A stretch of 64,000 bases of DNA from the NCBI GenBank assembly GCA_030530685.1, contig JAUMUM010000001.1, forward strand, positions 62,001 to 126,000. The letters are read 5' to 3'. The position numbers and the translations under genes are program-made. Shown in pieces: positions 57,836 to 64,000 of the stretch. Each line of letters starts with the position of its first letter. Position 1 is the first letter of the stretch. Origin of the DNA: Actinomycetaceae bacterium (GTDB lineage: Bacteria; Actinomycetota; Actinomycetes; Actinomycetales; Actinomycetaceae). The notes beneath the pieces were generated by a model, which did not search any database, was not told the origin of the DNA, and was given only the letters and a program-made list of their open reading frames with translations.

Positions 57836-58273
57836 ATGAGCGTATTCTCACAAATCATCGCCGGCGACATCCCCGGCCGCTTCGTGTGGGCCGACGACGT
57901 GTGCGTGGCCATCGCCACCCACGAGCCGATCACCGACGGGCACGTGCTCGTCATCCCGCGCGAGGAAACGAGCCGTTACACAGATCTGGACGACGTGACC
58001 TTCGCGCACATCTCCGTGGTCGCCAAGCACATTGGCAGCGCGCAGATCCGGGCCTTCGACGTGCCCCGCGCCATGACGGTCATCGCGGGCCTCGAGGTCC
58101 CCCACGTGCATATCCACGTCATCCCCGCGCGCTCGGAGGCCGACATCCACTTCGCCAACGCCCGTTCCGGCCTGCCGCCCGAGGAGATCGACGCCGCCAT
58201 CGAGCGCCTGCGCGATGCCCTACGCGCCGACGGCTGGGGCGACTTCGTCCCCGCGCAGATGTCCTCGCCGTGA
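57836..58273 (+). CDS. HIT-family nucleotide hydrolase
   Basis: 145-residue histidine-triad protein. The active-site HVHIH (His90, 92, 94) is within VPHVHIHVIP. Members of the HINT/Fhit group hydrolyse AMP-linked or phosphoramidate substrates; the true substrate is unknown. Length is typical. It is divergent from leuS and convergent with the next gene, so it is transcribed alone. Confidence 0.92.
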   Translation: MSVFSQIIAGDIPGRFVWADDVCVAIATHEPITDGHVLVIPREETSRYTDLDDVTFAHISVVAKHIGSAQIRAFDVPRAMTVIAGLEVPHVHIHVIPARSEADIHFANARSGLPPEEIDAAIERLRDALRADGWGDFVPAQMSSP

Positions 58274-58325
58274 CGTGATGCCGCGGCGCACCGGCCAGCC
58301 CCGCACGGGCCTTTGACCGGGCGTC

Positions 58326-58414
58326 GCCCTCACTCGTCCGTCGCGCTCTCTCGAGCACGGCGCCTACTCGTCCGTGGCGCTCGCTCGGCCACCGGCCCTC
58401 ACTCGTCTGTGGCC
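58326..58414. repeat. Three degenerate copies of the end of the siderophore-interacting gene
   Basis: GCCCTCACTCGTC(C/T)GT-type units at 58326-58348 and 58362-58382 match the gene's own 3' end at 58395-58414, where the unit contains the stop codon. Confidence 0.75.
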
Positions 58415-59250
58415 TTCTTACCCCTGCGCCAGTATCCGCAAAAGTCGATGGCGGACTTCGGCACGCCCCGCTCGCGCAGGTCCGCCCGGGCTGTGAGGAC
58501 GAAGTCGGACTCCCCCGTGATGTATGCGCGCACGCCCGCATCGACGTCGGCCGAGCGCAGTGCCTCGAGCGCGGCGCCGCCGGGAGCCTGGTCCGGGTGC
58601 CTGAGCACCCATTCGACGTCGACGCAAGCCAGTTCACGGACGTCCGCCTCGTCGTCGACCTCGGCAATGGCTCGCACGGCCCAACCGCCGTACTGCGGCG
58701 TTCGCGCCAGCGTGCGCACAATGGCTTCGAGCCCCGGAATTCCGGTCGGGTCGGTGACGATCAACTGCGGCCCGGGCTCCGGCCGGAAGAGCGGCCCCTG
58801 GTCGAGGAAAGCGATTCTATCGCCCGGCCGGGCATCGACCGCCCACGCTGCCGCGGTGTAATCGCCCCCGCGATGCCCGCCCGTGGGCTCGCTCGCCTGG
58901 CGCCCGTCGGCAGGTGCTCCGCCCGCCTCGCCGCCCGTCCCGTGGAGCACGAAGTCGACGTCGATCTGCCAGCTGCGCCCCACCCGCCGCCTGGCGCGGA
59001 TCGTGTAATTGCGTATGTGCGGCGCGTCTTCCTCGGGCATGGCCCGCAGCCGCTGGTACCACCCTTCGACCGGGCCGTACGGCGGATGGAGCTCGCGGCC
59101 GGGAGGAGCGAAGAACATGCGGAACCACTGATCGAAACCGGAGTCGTCCAGCTCGGCTGCGGCGTCGACGGGCTGCAGCGTCACGCGTTGGAATCCCGGC
59201 GAAATTCGGCACGAGCCCACAACTTCCAGGTCGAGCACCCTCGCCTGCAT
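58399..59250 (-). CDS. Siderophore-interacting flavoprotein
   Basis: 283-residue FAD-binding/SIP protein, a NAD(P)H-dependent ferric-siderophore reductase that releases iron in the cytosol. The flavin site is visible as IRNYTIRARRR (RxYT type, about residues 79-89), HRGGDYTAAAWAVDARPGD follows, and the C-terminal SIP domain has IVTDPTGIPGLEAIVRTL and YITGESDFV. The ATG follows GAGGAGGGGGAG. No siderophore transporter is adjacent. Confidence 0.9.
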   Translation of the reverse strand: MQARVLDLEVVGSCRISPGFQRVTLQPVDAAAELDDSGFDQWFRMFFAPPGRELHPPYGPVEGWYQRLRAMPEEDAPHIRNYTIRARRRVGRSWQIDVDFVLHGTGGEAGGAPADGRQASEPTGGHRGGDYTAAAWAVDARPGDRIAFLDQGPLFRPEPGPQLIVTDPTGIPGLEAIVRTLARTPQYGGWAVRAIAEVDDEADVRELACVDVEWVLRHPDQAPGGAALEALRSADVDAGVRAYITGESDFVLTARADLRERGVPKSAIDFCGYWRRGKKATDE

Positions 59251-59380
59251 CTCTCCCCCTCCTCTTCAGCCCGATACCCTCTTTGGCCCCAGCCACGTCG
59301 CCCGCGGCGACCAGCGGGCCGACCGGCGCGCTAAGTCCACGCCGCGGCCAAGCACTTCACGCCCGCACCCGGCACATCGG

Positions 59381-59434
59381 CGCCAGAAGAGCCGCACCAG
59401 AAGACCCGTCAGAAGAGCAACACTAGAAGACCTG
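59381..59434. repeat. Tandem 14-bp repeat at the end of the VKOR gene
   Basis: Head-to-tail units CGCCAGAAGAGCCG, CACCAGAAGACCCG, a shorter TCAGAAGAGCAA, and CACTAGAAGACCTG. The last spans the VKOR stop codon (59423-59425), so the others are copies of the gene end placed downstream of it. Confidence 0.85.
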
Positions 59435-60109
59435 GGGCCACTGCTCCCAGAACCGGACGACGGCGATGAGCGCGATGATCACGTAGATCGCGACGACGGC
59501 GTACCACCTGCCCCCAACGATGACCTTCCGCAGCCCATCGCCCACCGGCACATGCCCGGCCTGCGCACTGCGCACGAGCACGTGAATGACCAGCGGTATT
59601 GCCACGAACCACGTGACAAGGCAGTACGGGCACAGCGATCCTTCGACGACGAACGCCTGGTACTGGAACCACACGAGCCACGCCGCGGCTGCGAGCATTC
59701 CACCGCACAGCAGGCGCCAGATCCAGGGGTGCAGCCTGCCACCGAAGACCAGCACGAGCGCCAGGGCCGTGATGCCGCTAAAGAACATGAGGCCAAACAG
59801 GGCATTCGACACCCCGAAGAAGAGCTCGTTGGACTGGGACCTCAGGAAGGACGAGCACCCGACCAGCGGATTGATATCGCAGGACAGCGCGGCCGTCGGA
59901 TCTTTCAGGAGCGTCCTCTCGGCGAGGATGAGGCTCAGGGACGCCCACATGCCGACAACCCCCGCGACCAGCATGACGATCGACAACTCGCGGGGGGCGG
60001 CGCCCTGCTTCTGCTCCTGGCTCGGCAGGGCCGCCCGGTCCCCGTCGGCTGCCGCTATGTACCGCTCCAGCTCCTCGTCGCTGAGCGAATCGACATCAAT
60101 CCTTGCCAT
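59423..60109 (-). CDS. Vitamin K epoxide reductase (VKOR) family protein
   Basis: 228-residue membrane protein with about five hydrophobic segments. Both cysteine pairs of VKOR are present: Cys77/Cys85 in the loop and Cys160/Cys163 in the CPYC active site. In actinobacteria VKOR replaces DsbB, passing electrons from a DsbA-like oxidase to quinone so that disulfides form in exported proteins. The start at 60109 was chosen because GGAGG sits five bases upstream; an ATG at 60121 would add four residues and overlap that site. Confidence 0.92.
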   Translation of the reverse strand: MARIDVDSLSDEELERYIAAADGDRAALPSQEQKQGAAPRELSIVMLVAGVVGMWASLSLILAERTLLKDPTAALSCDINPLVGCSSFLRSQSNELFFGVSNALFGLMFFSGITALALVLVFGGRLHPWIWRLLCGGMLAAAAWLVWFQYQAFVVEGSLCPYCLVTWFVAIPLVIHVLVRSAQAGHVPVGDGLRKVIVGGRWYAVVAIYVIIALIAVVRFWEQWPQVF

Positions 60110-60175
60110 GCTAGCCTCCACGTTTCAGGGCGGGCTTCAACACGCGTGAAACCCGCCCTACAGACTACATGAGTC

Positions 60176-60208
60176 AGTCGCTTCGCAGCCCTAGTCGCCT
60201 CGCAGCCC
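60176..60208. repeat. 16-bp duplication at the PMM-like gene end
   Basis: AGTCGC(T/C)TCGCAGCCC occurs at 60176-60191 and 60193-60208. The second copy is the end of the coding sequence next to its stop codon. Confidence 0.85.
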
Positions 60209-60952
60209 GGCGGCGTACCCCTCGACGAAGTCGGCGGTATCCTGCCAGTCGGACACCGCGCGAGTGTCAATGCCTAGCCGAAGCACCGGGAAGTCGTTAC
60301 CCCCCTCGTCGAGCCGGTCGCCGACGAAGAGCATGTCGCCGATGGCGATCCCGGTCTGCTTGGAAAGCTCGGCGATCCCGTACGCCTTGTCGATGCCCTT
60401 GCGCGTGATGTCGACGGACGTCGACCCTCCCGAGCGGACCTCGAGGCCGGGCAGGCGCTCCTGGCAGGCGGCCCTGAGGAGTTCCTTCTTCGCGCCGTCT
60501 GGGTCCCAGGCCTTCTTCGCCTCGAGGGGCGCCTGTTGGCCGAGGGCGGAGAAGGTGATCTGGGTTGCCCGATCTTCGAGGATCGGCCCCCAGGTCTCCT
60601 CCTCCCACAGCCCGAGCATGCGGGCCTCGTCCTCGACGACGGCGAGGGCCTCGCGCCGGACCTCCTCGGGCAGCTCGTGGACGTAGACGTCCGTCCACTG
60701 CCCGCCGCGGTGCACCATGTATCGCGTGCCGCACGTGGGCATGAGGTGGAGCTTGGCGAGCTGCTCCTGGCTCGCGTCGAGGTTGGCCAGCAGCTGCGAC
60801 TCGAACTGCCCGTACTGGCCGCCCGAGATGACGCAGACCAGGCTGACGTCGAGCAGGCTCCTCAGCGCAGCGGCCATCCTGCCCGGCAGCGGCGACTTGG
60901 ACGGCGCGAGGGTGTCGTCCAAGTCGAAGGCGACGAGCGCGTATCGGCTCAT
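60191..60952 (-). CDS. HAD-IIB phosphatase / phosphomannomutase-like
   Basis: 253-residue HAD protein. Motif I VAFDLDDTLA (residues 7-16), the Ser/Thr motif in CVISGG, Lys in TRKGIDKAYG and FVGDRLDEGGNDF are complete. The cap stretch EDRATQITFSALGQQAP and the overall layout resemble eukaryotic-type phosphomannomutases, so it may be a mutase or sugar-phosphate phosphatase. It is unlike the two Cof-type HADs at 38-40 kb. The start overlaps the DUF4282 gene by ATGA. Confidence 0.85.
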   Translation of the reverse strand: MSRYALVAFDLDDTLAPSKSPLPGRMAAALRSLLDVSLVCVISGGQYGQFESQLLANLDASQEQLAKLHLMPTCGTRYMVHRGGQWTDVYVHELPEEVRREALAVVEDEARMLGLWEEETWGPILEDRATQITFSALGQQAPLEAKKAWDPDGAKKELLRAACQERLPGLEVRSGGSTSVDITRKGIDKAYGIAELSKQTGIAIGDMLFVGDRLDEGGNDFPVLRLGIDTRAVSDWQDTADFVEGYAAGLRGD

Positions 60953-61443
60953 GCCCGCGGCTGCTCGTCGGACTTGAGCGAGCCTTCGAGGATCACCCGG
61001 GTGATCGCGGGAATGAAGAGGCCCAGCGCGATGTTGCTGAGGAACTGGATGATGGCGGTGAACGTTGCCATGGCCGTGCTGTATTCGGCACTTGCCACGC
61101 TGATCATCTGGAAGAGCCCCGCAACCATGAACGCCGCACCGGCGACGAGCGCGAGAATCTGGACGATCTTGGCGATCGCGGGCGTGGCCCTGAAGGAGAA
61201 GTTCGTCGAGAAGATGCTTCCGAAACCCGCGGGCTGCTGTTGCTGGGGGACGGCGTACCCCTGGGGGGCGTACCCACCCTGGGGTGCGTACCCGTAGGGT
61301 TCCTGGCCCGGCGCCGGAGCGGAGTATGCCGAGGGTGCCCAGCCCTGCTGGGGGGCCTGCTGGTAGCCGCCGGCCGGCTGGTCGTTGAAGCCGGGCTGAT
61401 CGCCACCGTAGCCGTGCGCGCCAGGATTGTTAGGGACAGTCAT
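60949..61443 (-). CDS. DUF4282-like membrane protein
   Basis: 164-residue protein. Residues 1-75 are a Gly/Tyr/Gln/Pro-rich low-complexity stretch with APQGGYAPQG-type repeats. Residues 76-164 hold the DUF4282-like part with FSTNFSFRATPAIAKIVQIL and two membrane segments (ALVAGAAFMVAGLFQMI, FLSNIALGLFIPAITRVIL). The function is unknown; it is likely a small membrane component with a flexible cytosolic head. AAAGG precedes the ATG. It is coupled to the HAD gene downstream. Confidence 0.78.
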   Translation of the reverse strand: MTVPNNPGAHGYGGDQPGFNDQPAGGYQQAPQQGWAPSAYSAPAPGQEPYGYAPQGGYAPQGYAVPQQQQPAGFGSIFSTNFSFRATPAIAKIVQILALVAGAAFMVAGLFQMISVASAEYSTAMATFTAIIQFLSNIALGLFIPAITRVILEGSLKSDEQPRA

Positions 61444-61612
61444 GTCTTACCTTTCAGATCATTCGATATGTCATCGAGACGCGATGCGCGTCGATACGGG
61501 TCATTGTGGTTGACGTTGCGGGCAGATGCCAGCCGCATGCACATATTGGGAACTTCTCCATGCATGCGCAACTGGGCCCTGGCGGGCGGCGCCTGCCGAC
61601 GTCGTTCAGTCT

Positions 61613-62212
61613 TCAGGCAATTTGTTTGAGCAGCTGGCGAGCCAGTTCGCGCACGTCACGGCCCTCGGACAGCGCCGAGACTGCCGCACCATCGACGATC
61701 GCGACTATCAACTGGGGCGAGACATCGAGGCCGACGCGCGCCAGCACCCTGGCGATGGCGGCGTCCAGGTGGGTGCGCCCCACGGCGTAGGCACGCGCGA
61801 CGGGCTTGGCCCGTGCCGCTTCCAGGAGCTGGAGGTAGTGGTTCTCCAGGGCATCCGTTGGAGGAAGGCAGGCGCGCAAAATAATGTCGATGATCTCATC
61901 GCGGGACTCCGGTACGTCGGAGCGCTCGACCTCGGAGGCGACACGCTCGGCGCGCCTGGCCCACAGTCGGATGTTGACCTTGCCGGCCTCGGCCAGCAGC
62001 TCGTCCAGGCCCGAAAAGTAGTACGTCGTCGCGGAAAGGGAGCACCCGCACCGTCGGGCCACCGCTCGGTGCGTGACGGCCACCGGCCCCTCCTCACGGA
62101 TTATCTGCGCCGCAGCCTCAACGATCGCGGCGCGCCTGAGTTCACCGCGCATGCGCCTGGTGGGCTGTGTGGATGACGCTGATTTCTGGGCCTGTTCCTG
62201 GTCAATGGGCAT
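61613..62212 (-). CDS. TetR-family transcriptional regulator
   Basis: 199-residue regulator. The N-terminal helix-turn-helix is clear (IVEAAAQIIREEGPVAVTHR, then AVARRCGCSLSATTYYF), and the C-terminal ligand domain is helical. GAGGAG lies seven bases before the ATG at 62212. It is downstream of the BCCT transporter on the same strand and may be its regulator in the manner of BetI, but that is inference from position; the two are separated by a terminator and a promoter. Confidence 0.9.
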   Translation of the reverse strand: MPIDQEQAQKSASSTQPTRRMRGELRRAAIVEAAAQIIREEGPVAVTHRAVARRCGCSLSATTYYFSGLDELLAEAGKVNIRLWARRAERVASEVERSDVPESRDEIIDIILRACLPPTDALENHYLQLLEAARAKPVARAYAVGRTHLDAAIARVLARVGLDVSPQLIVAIVDGAAVSALSEGRDVRELARQLLKQIA

Positions 62213-62298
62213 TGGCCAACTCCTCGATTGCCTTTCGGCCTGCGTACTGCTCGACTGCGTGAGGTCGCCGCTCTCGTGACGGCGATTGCCACGCGCTC

Positions 62299-62327
62299 AC
62301 GCTATCGCTCAAGCCTGGAAGCTTCAA
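62299..62327 (-). promoter_or_regulatory. Putative promoter of the TetR gene
   Basis: -35 TTGAAG (62322-62327), 17-base spacer, -10 TAGCGT (62299-62304). It would give a leader of about 80 bases before the TetR start. A direct CGATTGCACGATTG repeat just upstream might be an operator. Confidence 0.4.
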
Positions 62328-62399
62328 TCGTGCAATCGTCACAGGACGCCGCCGCGGTACTGGCGGTCGCTCGAACCGGCGGACCAGGGGCCAACAAGC

Positions 62400-62439
62400 A
62401 AAAGGCTGGCCGCGGATCGACGTCCGCGACCAGCCCTTT
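62400..62439 (-). terminator. BCCT gene terminator
   Basis: About 13-bp stem GGCTGG(T)CGCGGA/TCCGCG(G)CCAGCC with a 6-base loop and a U4 run. The single mismatch on the + strand becomes G-U in the - strand RNA, so it serves the BCCT transcript, ending about 20 bases after its stop. Confidence 0.8.
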
Positions 62440-62457
62440 GATACTTGCGGCCCCGCG

Positions 62458-64000
62458 TCAGACCTTTGCCTTAGGCGCGAACTTCTCGTCGCGCCCACCG
62501 CCGGCCTGGTCGCTGCCCGCCTCACCCGGGCCTTCTTCGGCGGCGTCCACAGAACCAGCCTGCCCACCGTCCGGGCCTTCGGGCAGAGCCACGTCCAAGC
62601 GAGCGGTGTCCGCCCGCAGCCTTCGCAGCAGGTTGGTCACCAGGATCATGACGACGATCGTGAACGGCAGGGCGCCGATGATCGTCCCCGTCTGGATCGT
62701 TGACAGGGCCTCTTCTCCTCCAATGAGCAGGAGGTTCAGGGAGATGCCGACGATCATGGCGACCAGAATCGCGCGGAAGATGGCCGAGGGCCTCGCCCCC
62801 ATCGTCACGAAGGACGACAGCGCATGCACGCCAGCGTCGAGCGACGTGATGAAGTAGGTGGCCACGAGCACCGTCGCCAGAATGACCACGAAACTTCCCA
62901 CGAGCGGGATGTGCTCGGCCATGGCGAACAATCCCTTAGAGACGTCATCGTTCACGGCTTCGGAGATGGCTCCGTCGGTCTGGGGGTCGTACCTCAGGGC
63001 GGTTCCGCCAAGGATGGCAATCCACACGACGACGATGACCGAGGGGATGGCAATGACGCCCAGGATGAACTCGCGAAGCGAACGCCCGCGCGAGATCGAG
63101 GCGATGAAGGAGGCGACGAACGGCGAGAACGCGAACGTCCAGCACCAAATGAACACCGTCCACGTCCCATTCCACGTGTCACCCATCCCTGCCGTTGCGG
63201 GGTCAGTGTAGAAGGACATGTTGAGGAATCGGTCGATGTATTCCCCGAAGGACTGCGGCAGCAGGTGCAGCAGGTACACCGTCGGGCCAAAGACGAAGGC
63301 GACGACGATGAGCAGGATCGACAGGATCGAGTTGGCCTCCGATACCCGCTTCATCCCCTTGTTCACACCGTAGAACACGGAGACGCCCGTGATGAGACCG
63401 ATGACGGCGATGACCGTCGCCTGCACGGCTCTTGAGGACTCTATTCCGGTCGCTGCCTCCAGTCCGGACGTGAGCTGGAGGGAGGCGAATCCGAAGGACG
63501 TCGACAGCCCGAACACCGTCGTGATGATGGCGATGAACTCAATGACGACGCCGGCCGGACGGCGGGCCTTGTCACGGAAGAGGTCCTCGCACGCCCCGCG
63601 GAACGTCGGCTTCTGATTGCGATTGTGAGTCGAGTAGGCGATGCACACCGCCACGATGCAGTAGATGGCCCAGCCGGTGATGGCCCAGTGGAAGTAGGAC
63701 CACCCCAGCGCACCGTCATCGGTACTCCGGTCTGGCGTCAGCGGGTCGCCACCGTCTTTGATCATGATCGGCTCGGCGACCGACCAGAAGATGAGCGCCA
63801 CCCCCTGCCCGCAGGCAAAGAGCATCGAGTACCACGCGAACCGCGAGTACTGCGGCCGCGCACTCGGCCCGCCCAGCCGGACGCCACCAAAACGGCTGAA
63901 CGCGAAGTACAAGCAGAAGACCAGCGCAAGCAGGGCCATGACCACGAAGTACCACGTCGTGTACTGGTTGACCCACGCTCGCACACCCCTGATGATGTCA
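62458..64000 (-). CDS. BCCT-family transporter, 5' end off window
   Basis: Secondary transporter of the betaine/choline/carnitine family; 514 codons are visible and the first membrane segment(s) lie off the window (the frame stays open to 64000). Recognisable stretches include MLFACGQGVALIFWSVAEP, WSYFHWAITGWAIYCIV and the TM8 region WTVFIWCWTFAFSPFVASF, with SISRGRSLREF after it. The TM8 signature departs from the usual (F/Y)WxWW: here it is IWCWT, and a later Trp is Phe, so the substrate may not be glycine betaine. The C-terminal tail (about 50 residues) is hydrophilic and could be regulatory. A GTG at 63984 is not the true start. Confidence 0.9.
   Translation of the reverse strand, partial: DIIRGVRAWVNQYTTWYFVVMALLALVFCLYFAFSRFGGVRLGGPSARPQYSRFAWYSMLFACGQGVALIFWSVAEPIMIKDGGDPLTPDRSTDDGALGWSYFHWAITGWAIYCIVAVCIAYSTHNRNQKPTFRGACEDLFRDKARRPAGVVIEFIAIITTVFGLSTSFGFASLQLTSGLEAATGIESSRAVQATVIAVIGLITGVSVFYGVNKGMKRVSEANSILSILLIVVAFVFGPTVYLLHLLPQSFGEYIDRFLNMSFYTDPATAGMGDTWNGTWTVFIWCWTFAFSPFVASFIASISRGRSLREFILGVIAIPSVIVVVWIAILGGTALRYDPQTDGAISEAVNDDVSKGLFAMAEHIPLVGSFVVILATVLVATYFITSLDAGVHALSSFVTMGARPSAIFRAILVAMIVGISLNLLLIGGEEALSTIQTGTIIGALPFTIVVMILVTNLLRRLRADTARLDVALPEGPDGGQAGSVDAAEEGPGEAGSDQAGGGRDEKFAPKAKV

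Overview
This window is GC-rich (roughly two-thirds G+C) chromosomal DNA from an actinobacterium, most likely of the Actinomycetaceae or a close relative. The gene content and order support this: an ARC/Mpa-type AAA ATPase next to trmI and a RecB-like nuclease, a PriA-type bifunctional isomerase, DUF3097 divergent from hrcA, and the conserved actinobacterial series leuS-comEA-comEC-holA / rpsT / lepA-hemW / hrcA-dnaJ-rsmE-phoH-ybeY-CBS protein-era. There are no rRNA or tRNA genes, insertion sequences, prophage or CRISPR arrays. The window is mostly housekeeping DNA, broken at both ends (ARC at the left, a BCCT transporter at the right).

Layout. 0-6.7 kb: ARC, trmI, a RecB-like nuclease, a PfkB kinase, an SGNH hydrolase and a TrmH methyltransferase. 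6.8-8.1 kb: the infC-rpmI-rplT translation operon. 8.3-14.3 kb: a histidine operon (hisD, hisC, hisB, an unrecognised gene, hisH, priA, an SseB-like gene), most of it translationally coupled. 14.4-17.9 kb: uppS, recO, and leuA behind a leucine leader peptide and attenuator. 18-21.2 kb: a phosphoprotein signalling operon of a PP2C phosphatase, an FHA/helical protein and a kinase whose N-terminal half looks like a dead PP2C domain. 21.3-29.3 kb: a tightly packed run from hrcA (with a CIRCE operator) to era and a membrane-anchored alpha/beta hydrolase. 29.3-38.5 kb: DUF3097, membrane proteins, hemW, trmB, a MOSC protein, lepA, a MazF/PemK-fold protein and rpsT. 38.7-45.5 kb: tandem HAD phosphatases, pntAB and holA. 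45.7-53.7 kb: comEC-comEA, a HerA/DUF853 ATPase and an orphan peptide-type binding lipoprotein. 53.8-64 kb: an aldose epimerase, leuS, a HIT protein, a siderophore-interacting flavoprotein, VKOR, a PMM-like HAD, a DUF4282 protein, TetR and the BCCT transporter.

Four window-wide signals stand out. First, at least fourteen genes carry a -10-like hexamer (mostly TANNNT) exactly six bases before the start codon, the arrangement of leaderless transcripts. Second, in at least six places the end of a gene, including its stop codon, is repeated in degenerate form just downstream. Third, two genes show unusual translation-linked control: infC appears to start at AUC behind a good ribosome binding site, and leuA has a Leu-codon leader peptide followed by an intrinsic terminator. 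Fourth, the PP2C-FHA-pseudophosphatase/kinase operon is the best candidate for a poorly described system. All functional calls rest on sequence reading alone; no database search was run.
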